A stretch of DNA of 64,000 nt from the NCBI GenBank assembly GCA_036732005.1, contig DAINDF010000002.1, positions 124,001 to 188,000 on the forward strand, in the 5' to 3' direction. The notes beneath the pieces were generated by a model. That model saw nothing but the letters and a program-made list of their open reading frames with translations, ran no database searches and was not told the origin of the DNA. Made by a program: the position numbers and the translations under genes. Positions 1-7,620 of the stretch are shown piece by piece (within the stretch, counting starts at the first letter, position 1; the number at the start of each line of letters is the position of its first letter). The DNA comes from UBA1926 sp036732005. Lineage in GTDB: Bacteria > Planctomycetota > Phycisphaerae > Phycisphaerales > UBA1924.

Positions 1-480
1 CCCCCCGAGACCCGCCGCCAGCACCGGGCCGAACTCCCGCGTCGAACGCAGGCCGATGAACAACTCGCCCCCCAGCCCCGTCTGGTCCGGCGGGGACATC
101 TCGACCACCAGCATCCCCTCGACCCGCCCCGGGCCCAGCCGCTCCACGAGATCGGCGAACGCCCGTTCCACCGCGGACGCCGCCCGCTCACAGAACACCA
201 CCCCGCCCGCGTCCGACTTGTGCGTGATCTCCCGGGAGACGACCTTCAACACAACCCGGTCCCCGATCAGCCCGCCGAGCCACGCCGCGTCGACGGCTTC
301 CCCCGTGCGCACGAACCGGTGCCGCGGCGGCGTCGGCCCGCCGGCTTCGGTGAGCAACGCGTACGCCTCGTGCTCGAACAGGCGGTCGCGGCCCTCGGCA
401 TTGAGCCGCCCCAGCAGCCGCTCAATCCATGCGCCCAGCGTTACCGGGAACCCCTCCGGGGCTGCGTTCGTCGTCTTCAC
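1..480 (-). CDS. Acyl-CoA synthetase (ADP-forming), ATP-grasp domain, 3' end outside window
   Basis: Leftward partial gene; 160 codons are visible and the reading frame runs off the window edge. The start is a GTG at 480 preceded by an AAGGGA-like ribosome site. The translation carries the ATP-grasp signature of NDP-forming acetate/acyl-CoA ligases: VVLKVVSREITHKSDAGGV, and further on a GLRSTREFGPVLAAGLGG segment matching the usual G..rDp.FGP...fGLGG. Family members convert acyl-CoA, ADP and Pi to the acid, CoA and ATP, which yields ATP in fermentation. That would fit the hydrogenase operon nearby, but the link is inference. Because only the beta-type domain is seen, I cannot tell a stand-alone subunit from a fused alpha-beta enzyme. 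It is divergent from aroA, with 135 bp between the starts. Confidence 0.8.
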   Translation of the reverse strand, partial: MKTTNAAPEGFPVTLGAWIERLLGRLNAEGRDRLFEHEAYALLTEAGGPTPPRHRFVRTGEAVDAAWLGGLIGDRVVLKVVSREITHKSDAGGVVFCERAASAVERAFADLVERLGPGRVEGMLVVEMSPPDQTGLGGELFIGLRSTREFGPVLAAGLGG

Positions 481-615
481 CGCCGCGTCCCTTCTGCCGT
501 TCAAGACCCGGGCAAATGCGGATATTCAGAGCCAATTTTACCCCGGGGGCCGTTGGCTGCCGAAGCGGTCCGGGCCCCGCCCGCCTCCGTGCCCGCCCGG
601 CAGTACGATCGCCCG

Positions 616-1998
616 ATGACCCGTCCGCTGGACATCCTGCGCCGGCCTCTGGCGGACCTCCCGGATCCGTTGGAGATCCCCCCCTGCCGGCGCGGCTTGG
701 GCGAAGCGCCCCCGGTCGCCCGTGTCAGACCGCCCGGCTCCAAGAGCCTGACCAACCGCCTGCTGCTGCTCGCCGCGCTCGCCGAGGGGGAGTCGATCCT
801 GGGTCACCCCCTCCTCGCCGCCGACGACGCCGAGCGGATGCTCGAGGCCGTCGCCCTGCTCGGGGCGGCCGTGCGCCGGGACGGGGACACGCTCCGGGTG
901 CGCGGCGTGGGGGGGCGGTGGCGCATCCCGCCCGAGGGAACGACGATCAACCTCAACAACGCCGGCACGGCCACCCGGTTCCTGACCGCCGCGGCGTTGT
1001 GCGCCGGGGCCCCGCTCACGGTCGACGGCAACGAGCGGATGCGGCAGCGCCCGATCGGGGAACTCGGCGATCTCCTCGCGGCCCTTGGCGCGCGGGTCGA
1101 GTACCTCGGGGAGCCGGGCTGCCCGCCCGTGCGGATCTGCGCGCCCGAGGGGGGCCCGGCGGTCGACACGCTCACGGTCTCCACGACTCGGTCGAGCCAG
1201 TTCATCTCGGCGCTGCTGCTCGTGGCGCCCTTCCTGCCCCGGGGCCTGACGCTCCGCCTGGAGGGGGTGGTGACCAGCGCGTCGTATGTGCGCATGACCG
1301 TGGCCCTGCTCGAGCGGCTCGGCGCGACGGTGCGCACCAGCGAGGGGCTGCGGTTCATCCGCGTGCTCCCGGGGCTGGCGGCGTTCCGGGTCGATGTCGA
1401 GCCCGACGCGTCCGGCGCGACCTATTTCTGGGGGGCGGGGGCGATCCTCCCCGACGCGTCCATCGGCGTGACGGGGCTGGCGCGCGACGCGCTCCAGGGA
1501 GACTCGGGGTTTCCCTCGCTGCTGGTCCGGATGGGCGCGTCGGTCTCCGTGACGGACGACGCGGTGACGGTCCGGGGGCCGGCCCGGCTCCTGCCGGTCC
1601 TCGCCGACATGAGCGACATGCCCGACGCCGCCATGACGCTCGCGGTGTGCGCCGCGTTCGCGTCGGGCACGAGCATCCTCCGCGGCGTGCGCACGCTGCG
1701 CGACAAGGAGTGCGACCGGATCGCGGCGCTGGAATCCGAACTCGGGAAGATCGGCGTGAGGGTCGAGTCGGATGTGAACGGCGACCCCGATGTGCTGACC
1801 GTGACGCCGCCCGAGGGCGGGGTGGATTGCTCGACGGGCGTGGAGCGCGTCGAGTTCGACACTTTCAAGGACCACCGCATGGCGATGTCGCTCGCGCTGA
1901 TCGGCCTCCGCCGTCCGGGGGTCTTCATCCGTGATCCCGCCTGCGTGGACAAGACCTATCCGACCTATTTCGGTGATCTCGCGTCGGTGTACGCTTGA
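616..1998 (+). CDS. aroA: 3-phosphoshikimate 1-carboxyvinyltransferase (EPSP synthase)
   Basis: Transfers the enolpyruvyl group of PEP to shikimate 3-phosphate, the sixth step of the shikimate pathway in the cytosol. The 460-residue length is normal. Family motifs are clear: PGSKSLTNRLLLLAALAEG near residue 40 (PEP and S3P binding), NNAGTATRFL near 112, GNERMRQRP near 137, and the C-terminal DTFKDHRMAMSLALIGL. The ATG at 616 is chosen because the protein aligns from there; the frame is open further upstream but that part reads as antisense to the divergent synthetase. The stretch after NNAG reads TATRF, so the usual glycine-rich loop is kept. It stands alone, with hoxF following 119 bp downstream. 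Confidence 0.95.
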   Translation: MTRPLDILRRPLADLPDPLEIPPCRRGLGEAPPVARVRPPGSKSLTNRLLLLAALAEGESILGHPLLAADDAERMLEAVALLGAAVRRDGDTLRVRGVGGRWRIPPEGTTINLNNAGTATRFLTAAALCAGAPLTVDGNERMRQRPIGELGDLLAALGARVEYLGEPGCPPVRICAPEGGPAVDTLTVSTTRSSQFISALLLVAPFLPRGLTLRLEGVVTSASYVRMTVALLERLGATVRTSEGLRFIRVLPGLAAFRVDVEPDASGATYFWGAGAILPDASIGVTGLARDALQGDSGFPSLLVRMGASVSVTDDAVTVRGPARLLPVLADMSDMPDAAMTLAVCAAFASGTSILRGVRTLRDKECDRIAALESELGKIGVRVESDVNGDPDVLTVTPPEGGVDCSTGVERVEFDTFKDHRMAMSLALIGLRRPGVFIRDPACVDKTYPTYFGDLASVYA

Positions 1999-2117
1999 GG
2001 CCGCAGAACGCCTCCGAGCATGCCGAAAATCTGGATATCAGGATGGGCAAACGCCTAGGATCTCGGGCCTCCTGCAAGGGTCCGGGGGCGTCCCGGCGAA
2101 GCCGGGCGAGGTGAGCG

Positions 2118-3959
2118 ATGAGCGAGCAGGTCCGGCCCGTCGTTGACGCCGCGTGCGAGGCGTGCGGCAGCGACCCGACGCGGATGATGGAGATCGTCAA
2201 ACGGGTGCAGACGACGCTCGGGCATGTGCCCGACGCGGCGATCGACGCGATCGCGGCGCGGGTGGGCGTGGCGCGGGTCGAGGTCGCGGGCGTGGTGAGT
2301 TTCTACGCGTTCTACCGCAGGGACCGCGCGGGGCGCGTGGTGATCCGCCTGTGCGACGACATCCTGGACCGCATGGCGGGCTACGAGCAGGTGAAGTCGG
2401 CGTTCGAGTCCGAGCTCGGGGTCTCGCTGGGGCAGACAACCCCGGACGGCGCGATCACGCTCGACCGCACGGCGTGCGTCGGGTTGTGCGACCAGGGCCC
2501 GGCGGCGCTGATCAACGAGGTCCCGGTGACGCATCTCTCCTCGGACAAGGTCAGGCGGATCGTCCGGGAGTTGCGTGAGCACGGGGACCCGGCGCGGCTC
2601 GTCAAGCGGGTGGGCGACGGGAACAACGCGCACCCGCTGGTGCACTCGATGGTGGAGAACAACATCCGCCTGGCGGGCCCGATCGTGTTCAGCACGATCA
2701 ACCGGGGCGAGGCGATCACCAAGACGCTGGCGATGACGCCGCAGGAGGTGATCCGCGCGGTGAAGACGGCGCGGCTGCGGGGGCGGGGCGGCGCGGGGTT
2801 CCCGACGGGGATGAAGTGGGAGTTCGCGCGGGCGGCCGAGGGGGACCGCAAGTTCGTGATCTGCAACGCGGACGAGGGCGAGCCCGGGACCTTCAAGGAC
2901 CGGGTGATCCTGACCGAGCGGGCGGACCGGGTGTTCGCGGGGCTGACGATCGCGGGGTACGCGGTCGGGGCGAAGGAGGGGATCGTCTACCTGCGTGGGG
3001 AATACGCCTACCTGCACCGATACCTCGAGGACATCCTGGCGAAGCGTCGGGCGGACGGCCTGCTCGGCAAGGCGATCCGGGGGCGGCGCGGGTTCGATTT
3101 CGACATCCGCATCCTGCTCGGCGCGGGGGCGTACATCTGCGGCGAGGAGTCGGCGTTGATCAGTTCGTGCGAGGGGACCCGCGGCGACCCCAAGACAAGG
3201 CCGCCCTTCCCCGCGCAGAAGGGCTACCTGGGCTGCCCCACGGTGGTGAACAATGTGGAGACGCTCGCGAAGGTGGCGAAGATCCTCGAGGAGGGCCCGG
3301 CGACCTTCAGCGCCCACGGCACCGAGCAGAGCACGGGGACCAAGGTGCTCTCGATCGCCGGCGACTGCCTGCGCCCGGGCATCTATGAAGTTCCGATGGG
3401 GATCCCACTGGTCGAGGTGCTGCGCCTGTGCGGCGGGGAGGATGCGCAGGCGGTGCAGATCGGCGGGCCCAGCGGGCGGATGGTGGGCCCCGAGCAGTTC
3501 AAGAGCGAGGTCTCGTTCGAGCAGCTCGCGACGGGCGGGGCGGTGATGGTCTTCGGGCCCGAGCGGGACCTGCTCGAGGTCGTCCACGCGTTCATGGAGT
3601 TCTTCGTCGACGAGTCCTGCGGGTATTGCACGCCCTGCCGGGTGGGCAATGTGCTGCTCAAGGAGCGGGTGGAGCGGATCATCGCCGGGCACGGGACGAT
3701 GGAGGACCTCGACGAACTCGTCTCGCTCGGTCGGACGGTCAAGGCGACGAGCCGGTGCGGGCTTGGGCAGACCTCGCCGCACCCCATCCTGACGAGCCTT
3801 GAGGCATTCCGCCCCGTGTGGGAGTCGCGGGTGTCGAGGGCGATCAACGGCGAGCGGCGGGACTTCAACCTGCTCGACTCGGTCCGGCTGGCCGAGCGGA
3901 TCGCGGGGCGGCACTCGGTGCACGCGACGGAGGCGAGCGCCCGGAGGATCGAGCTATGA
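2118..3959 (+). CDS. hoxF: NAD-reducing hydrogenase diaphorase large subunit, HoxE-HoxF fusion
   Basis: 613 residues. Residues 1-150 are a NuoE/HoxE-type thioredoxin-like domain and residues 180-590 a NuoF-type flavoprotein; the fused form resembles HoxF of Ralstonia-type soluble hydrogenases. It passes electrons between NAD(H), FMN and Fe-S clusters. Seen: GRGGAGFPTGMKW (FMN site), LGAGAYICGEESAL (NADH site), CGYCTPC near residue 501 and a later SRCGLG cysteine for a [4Fe-4S] cluster. In the NuoE part C79, C120 and C124 are present, but the position five after C79 is D84, so only three of four [2Fe-2S] ligands are seen. An extra CEAC pair sits at residues 13-16. A GAGGTG ribosome site precedes the ATG. 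It is the first gene of the hox operon. Confidence 0.93.
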   Translation: MSEQVRPVVDAACEACGSDPTRMMEIVKRVQTTLGHVPDAAIDAIAARVGVARVEVAGVVSFYAFYRRDRAGRVVIRLCDDILDRMAGYEQVKSAFESELGVSLGQTTPDGAITLDRTACVGLCDQGPAALINEVPVTHLSSDKVRRIVRELREHGDPARLVKRVGDGNNAHPLVHSMVENNIRLAGPIVFSTINRGEAITKTLAMTPQEVIRAVKTARLRGRGGAGFPTGMKWEFARAAEGDRKFVICNADEGEPGTFKDRVILTERADRVFAGLTIAGYAVGAKEGIVYLRGEYAYLHRYLEDILAKRRADGLLGKAIRGRRGFDFDIRILLGAGAYICGEESALISSCEGTRGDPKTRPPFPAQKGYLGCPTVVNNVETLAKVAKILEEGPATFSAHGTEQSTGTKVLSIAGDCLRPGIYEVPMGIPLVEVLRLCGGEDAQAVQIGGPSGRMVGPEQFKSEVSFEQLATGGAVMVFGPERDLLEVVHAFMEFFVDESCGYCTPCRVGNVLLKERVERIIAGHGTMEDLDELVSLGRTVKATSRCGLGQTSPHPILTSLEAFRPVWESRVSRAINGERRDFNLLDSVRLAERIAGRHSVHATEASARRIEL

Positions 3960-4711
3960 CGCAGGCTGTGCGGTTCACGATCGATGGCCGGGAGATCGAG
4001 GCCCCCCGGGGCAAAACGATCCTCGAGGCCGCGCAGGACGCGGGCGTCTACATCCCCCGGCTGTGCCACAAGGAAGGGCTGGAGCCCTGGGGCGGGTGCC
4101 GGGTGTGCGTGGTCAAGGTGAACGGGCGTGCGGCGTCGTCGTGCACGCAGCCGGTGGCGGAGGGGATCGTCGTCGAGAGCGAGAGCGAGGAAGTGGTGGG
4201 GTGGCGGCGTTCGGTCGTCGAGATGCTCTTCGTCGAGGGCAACCACTTCTGCATGTTCTGCGAGAAGAGCGGGAACTGTGAGCTGCAGGCCGTCGCCTAC
4301 CGGTTGGGCATCACCGCGCCGCGGTACCCCTACCTCTGGCCGACGCGGGAGGTGGACGCGTCGCACCCGGACATCCTGCTCGACCGCAACCGGTGCATCC
4401 TGTGCGCCCGGTGCGTGCGCACGAGCCGGGATGTCGACGGCAAGCATGTCTTCGGGTTCGAGGGGCGAGGGATCGGCAAGCACATCGCGGTGAACGCTTC
4501 GGCGAAACTGCGGGACACGGACCTGGACAAGACCGACGAGGCGGTTGATTCCTGCCCCGTGGGGGCGATCCTCCGCAAGGGGGTGGGGTACGCGGTGCCC
4601 GTGGGGCTGCGGACCTATGACGCCGAGCCGATCGGGCGCGCGGTGGAGAACGAGGAGGCCGCCCCGGGCGGGCCGGCCCCTGGGGGCGAGGGGGAAGGGG
4701 GCGGGCGATGA
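3956..4711 (+). CDS. hoxU: NAD-reducing hydrogenase diaphorase small subunit
   Basis: 251 residues; the start ATG overlaps the hoxF stop (ATGA), so translation is probably coupled. Homologous to the N-terminal part of NuoG, it wires HoxF to the hydrogenase module. The cluster ligands are complete: C..WGGCRVC..SSC for a [2Fe-2S] cluster (residues about 36-62), HFCMFCEKSGNC for the His/Cys-ligated [4Fe-4S] cluster, and CILCARCVRT with a later CPVGAI cysteine for another [4Fe-4S] cluster. The last 25 residues are a Gly/Pro/Glu-rich tail without homology that I recognise. It sits between hoxF and hoxY, as in group 3d hydrogenase operons. Confidence 0.93.
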   Translation: MTQAVRFTIDGREIEAPRGKTILEAAQDAGVYIPRLCHKEGLEPWGGCRVCVVKVNGRAASSCTQPVAEGIVVESESEEVVGWRRSVVEMLFVEGNHFCMFCEKSGNCELQAVAYRLGITAPRYPYLWPTREVDASHPDILLDRNRCILCARCVRTSRDVDGKHVFGFEGRGIGKHIAVNASAKLRDTDLDKTDEAVDSCPVGAILRKGVGYAVPVGLRTYDAEPIGRAVENEEAAPGGPAPGGEGEGGGR

Positions 4712-5253
4712 GCAAGCCGAAGGTGGCGACCTGTTCGCTGGCGGGGTGCTTCGGGTGCCACATGTCGCTGCTGGACATCGACGAGCGGATTCTGCAGCTT
4801 GTGGACCTTGTCGAGTTCGACAAGTCGCCCATCACGGACTTGAAGGACTTCACGGGGCGGTGCGCGGTGGGGCTGATCGAGGGCGGATGCTGCAACGAGG
4901 AGAATGTCGAGGTGCTCCGGCGGTTCCGCGGTCACTGCGATGTGCTCGTGAGCCTGGGGGACTGCGCGACGATGGGGGGCATCCCCGCGATGCGGAACCT
5001 CGTGCCGACGGAGGAGTGCCTGTCCGAGGCTTACCTCGACGGCCCGAGCGTGCACAACCCCGACCGGGTCATCCCCAGCGACATCGAGCTCCCGTTGCTG
5101 CTCGACAAGGTCCGTCCGTGCCACGAGGTGGTGAAGATCGACTACTTCCTGCCGGGCTGCCCGCCGAGCGCGGACACGATCTGGGCGGCGTTGACCGCGC
5201 TGCTTGCCGGCAAGCCGATGGAACTGGCCTACCCGCTCATCAAGTACGACTGA
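4708..5253 (+). CDS. hoxY: NAD-reducing [NiFe] hydrogenase small subunit
   Basis: 181 residues; ATGA overlap with hoxU. It holds the proximal [4Fe-4S] cluster that takes electrons from the Ni-Fe site in HoxH. Cysteine ligands are visible in CFGCHMS (residues about 14-17), GGCCNEEN, SLGDCATMGG and LPGCPPS. The short length without the C-terminal extra-cluster domain of periplasmic uptake hydrogenases agrees with a cytosolic group 3d enzyme. No Tat signal peptide is present. It lies directly upstream of hoxH with a 14-bp gap. Confidence 0.93.
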   Translation: MSKPKVATCSLAGCFGCHMSLLDIDERILQLVDLVEFDKSPITDLKDFTGRCAVGLIEGGCCNEENVEVLRRFRGHCDVLVSLGDCATMGGIPAMRNLVPTEECLSEAYLDGPSVHNPDRVIPSDIELPLLLDKVRPCHEVVKIDYFLPGCPPSADTIWAALTALLAGKPMELAYPLIKYD

Positions 5254-5267
5254 CGGAGGGAGCCGCG

Positions 5268-6716
5268 ATGGTCTCGAACGGCACGAAGCGGATCGTCATC
5301 GAGCCCGTGACCCGTGTGGAGGGGCACGGGAAGGTCTCCATTCTGCTCGACGCGGACAACCGGGTCACGCAGGCGAGGCTGCACATCGTCGAGTTCCGCG
5401 GGTTCGAGCGGTTCATCCAGGGCCGGCCCTACTGGGAGATGCCCGTGGCCGTGCAGCGGCTCTGCGGCATCTGCCCGGTGAGCCACCACCTGTGCGCCGC
5501 CAAGGCGATCGACCGCATCGTCGGCGTCGATCGGCTCACGCCGACCGCGGAGAAGATGCGCCGCCTGATGCACTACGGGCAGATGTACCAGAGCCACGCG
5601 TTGCACTTCTTCCACCTCGCCAGCCCGGACCTGCTCTTCGGGTTCGACGCCGACCCGGCTCGCCGGAATGTCGTCGGGATCATCGAGCGCGACCGGCCGC
5701 TCGCGGTCCAGGCCGTGATGATGCGCAAGTTCGGGCAGGAGGTGATCAAGGCGACGGCGGGCAAGAAGGTGCACGGCACGGGCGCGATCCCCGGGGGGAT
5801 CAACAAGAACCTGAGCGTCGCCGAACGGGACGCGCTGCGTGGCGAACTGGCCCAGCAGATGGAGTGGGCGCTCGGCGCGGTGAAGATCGCCAGGGACTAC
5901 ACGCTGGCGAACGCGGACCTGGTGGGCTCGTTCGGCTCGTTCGAGTCGAACCACCTCTCGATTATCCGGGCCGACGGGGCGATGGACCTCTACGACGGCG
6001 GGCTCCGCGCGATCGACGCGGACGGGGCGAAGATCTTCGATCATGTCGACAACCAGCGGTATCTCGACTACATCATCGAGGGCGTGCGAGACTGGTCCTA
6101 CATGAAGTTCCCCTTCATCCGCTCGATCGGGGAGGAGAACGGGTGGTACCGCGTCGGCCCGCTGTCGCGCGTCAACACATGCGATTTCATCGACACACCC
6201 CGGGCCGAGGAGGCGCGCCGCGAGTTCATGGCGGTCACCGCAGGCAGGCCGAACCACGCGACGATGGCGTATCACTGGGCCCGGATGATCGAGCTGCTGC
6301 ACGCCGCGGAGATGATCGAGCGGCTGCTGGAGGACCCGGATCTTCAGGGCACCGACCTGGTCGTCAAGGGCGAGCGCCGGCCCGAGGGCGTGGGGATCAT
6401 CGAGGCCCCTCGGGGTACGCTGTTCCACCATTACCGGGTGAACGACGACGGGCTGGTCACGATGTGCAACCTGATCGTCTCGACCACGAGCAACAACGAG
6501 CCGATGAACCGCGCGGTGCGCGATGTCGCCGAGCGGTACATCTCGGGCAAGCCCGAGGTGACCGAGCCGATGCTCAACGCGGTGGAGGTGGCGATCCGTG
6601 CGTACGACCCGTGCCTGTCGTGCGCGACGCACGCGCTGGGGCAGATGCCGCTGGTCGTCGAGATCCTCGACGCCGGGGGGCGCATCGTCGGAACCGGGGC
6701 GCGGGGGATGCCGTGA
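5268..6716 (+). CDS. hoxH: NAD-reducing [NiFe] hydrogenase large subunit
   Basis: 482 residues. It carries the Ni-Fe active site that interconverts H2 with protons and electrons. The N-terminal motif is RVEGHG (residues 16-21) followed by LCGICPVSHH near 65; the C-terminal motif is DPCLSCATH near 447. All four nickel-ligating cysteines are thus present. About 27 residues follow the conserved His, so the protein should need C-terminal processing, and the protease gene hoxW follows immediately. GGAGGGAG lies before the ATG. Of the group 3 enzymes, HoxH is the best match from gene order and from lack of a signal peptide. The hyp genes for Ni-Fe(CN)2CO assembly are not in this window. Confidence 0.95.
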   Translation: MVSNGTKRIVIEPVTRVEGHGKVSILLDADNRVTQARLHIVEFRGFERFIQGRPYWEMPVAVQRLCGICPVSHHLCAAKAIDRIVGVDRLTPTAEKMRRLMHYGQMYQSHALHFFHLASPDLLFGFDADPARRNVVGIIERDRPLAVQAVMMRKFGQEVIKATAGKKVHGTGAIPGGINKNLSVAERDALRGELAQQMEWALGAVKIARDYTLANADLVGSFGSFESNHLSIIRADGAMDLYDGGLRAIDADGAKIFDHVDNQRYLDYIIEGVRDWSYMKFPFIRSIGEENGWYRVGPLSRVNTCDFIDTPRAEEARREFMAVTAGRPNHATMAYHWARMIELLHAAEMIERLLEDPDLQGTDLVVKGERRPEGVGIIEAPRGTLFHHYRVNDDGLVTMCNLIVSTTSNNEPMNRAVRDVAERYISGKPEVTEPMLNAVEVAIRAYDPCLSCATHALGQMPLVVEILDAGGRIVGTGARGMP

Positions 6717-7258
6717 ACGCCTTCCCGTCCATCCCGCGCGTGCTCGTGCTGGGGTACGGGAACCCGGGCCGGCTCGACGACGGCCTCGGGGCGGCGGTGG
6801 TGCGCGAGGTCGGGGCGATGGGGCTCCCGGGCGTCGAGGCCGAGCACGATTACCAGCTGAACATCGAGCACGCGGCCCGGATCATCGGGTGCCCGGCGGT
6901 GATCTTCGCGGACGCGTGCGTGGGGGGGCAGGCCCCCTGGTTCTTCAGGAGGCTCACGCCGAGGCGGGCGGAGAGCTTCTCCTCCCATGTCATGCGGCCC
7001 GAGGCGGTGCTTTCCTTCGCGGCGGACGCGTTCGGGTGGGACGGGCGGGCCTACCTGCTCGGCGTGCGGGGGCACGAATTCAATGCGTTCGAGGAGCGGC
7101 TGAGCGGGCGTGCCCGCGCCGACATGGCCCGCCTGCTGCCCACGCTCCGGGCGGCGCTGGAGAGCGGGGATCTTGACGCGATGACCACGGCCGGACCGCT
7201 GAGCGACTCGGCGACGGCCTGCAACGGCGGTGACCCATGCGTGACGACAAGCATGTGA
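6713..7258 (+). CDS. hoxW: Hydrogenase maturation endopeptidase
   Basis: 181 residues; a GTG start overlaps the hoxH stop (GTGA). Members of the HyaD/HoxW family cut the C-terminal peptide of the large subunit after nickel insertion. The nickel-sensing motif is present as LGYGNPGRLDDGLGAAV near residue 12, followed by FADACVGG and a SSHVMRPE histidine, the usual metal-ligand set. The C-terminal tail after about residue 150 (AMTTAGPLSDSATACNGG and onwards) is unlike the family core, and its last 22 nt are shared with the start of the response regulator. The position right after hoxH supports HoxH as its substrate. Confidence 0.88.
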   Translation: MNAFPSIPRVLVLGYGNPGRLDDGLGAAVVREVGAMGLPGVEAEHDYQLNIEHAARIIGCPAVIFADACVGGQAPWFFRRLTPRRAESFSSHVMRPEAVLSFAADAFGWDGRAYLLGVRGHEFNAFEERLSGRARADMARLLPTLRAALESGDLDAMTTAGPLSDSATACNGGDPCVTTSM

Positions 7259-7620
7259 TCCTCTATGTGGACGACGACCCGGACTTCCGCGACGCGATGC
7301 GGCAGGTCCTCGAGGCCCACGGGTACATCATGGAGGAGGCGTCCAGCGCCGAGGACGGCATCCGCGTCTACCGGCGCACCCGCCCGGACCTTGTCATCCT
7401 CGACCTGATGATGGAGGAGGTCGACGCCGGGCGCAACATGCTCCGCGAACTCAAGGCCGAGGGGAACACCGCGCCGGTCTACCTGCTCAGCTCGATGGGC
7501 GACCACATGGCGCTGGCGACCGATACCTACGAACTCGGCTTCGCGGGCGTCTTCCAGAAGCCCATCGATCAGGCGGCCCTGCTGCGGACCCTCAGCGGGC
7601 GGCTCACCCGCCGCGGGTGA
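7237..7620 (+). CDS. Single-domain response regulator (receiver only)
   Basis: 127 residues, a bare CheY-like receiver with no output domain. Acidic residues D12-D14, the phosphoacceptor D56 in LVILDLMM, S85/S86 and K108 in FQKP give a complete phosphorylation site. The gene overlaps hoxW by 22 nt, so it belongs to the hox transcript. Its 3' end overlaps by 17 nt the 3' end of the histidine kinase on the other strand. The pair suggests a phosphorelay linked to the hydrogenase genes, but the output partner is not visible here. Confidence 0.85.
   Translation: MRDDKHVILYVDDDPDFRDAMRQVLEAHGYIMEEASSAEDGIRVYRRTRPDLVILDLMMEEVDAGRNMLRELKAEGNTAPVYLLSSMGDHMALATDTYELGFAGVFQKPIDQAALLRTLSGRLTRRG

Noticed and set aside
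538..1875. Long open frame (445 codons) antisense to aroA
   Set aside because: Arg/Pro/His-rich translation without homology, a side effect of high G+C in the third codon position of aroA.
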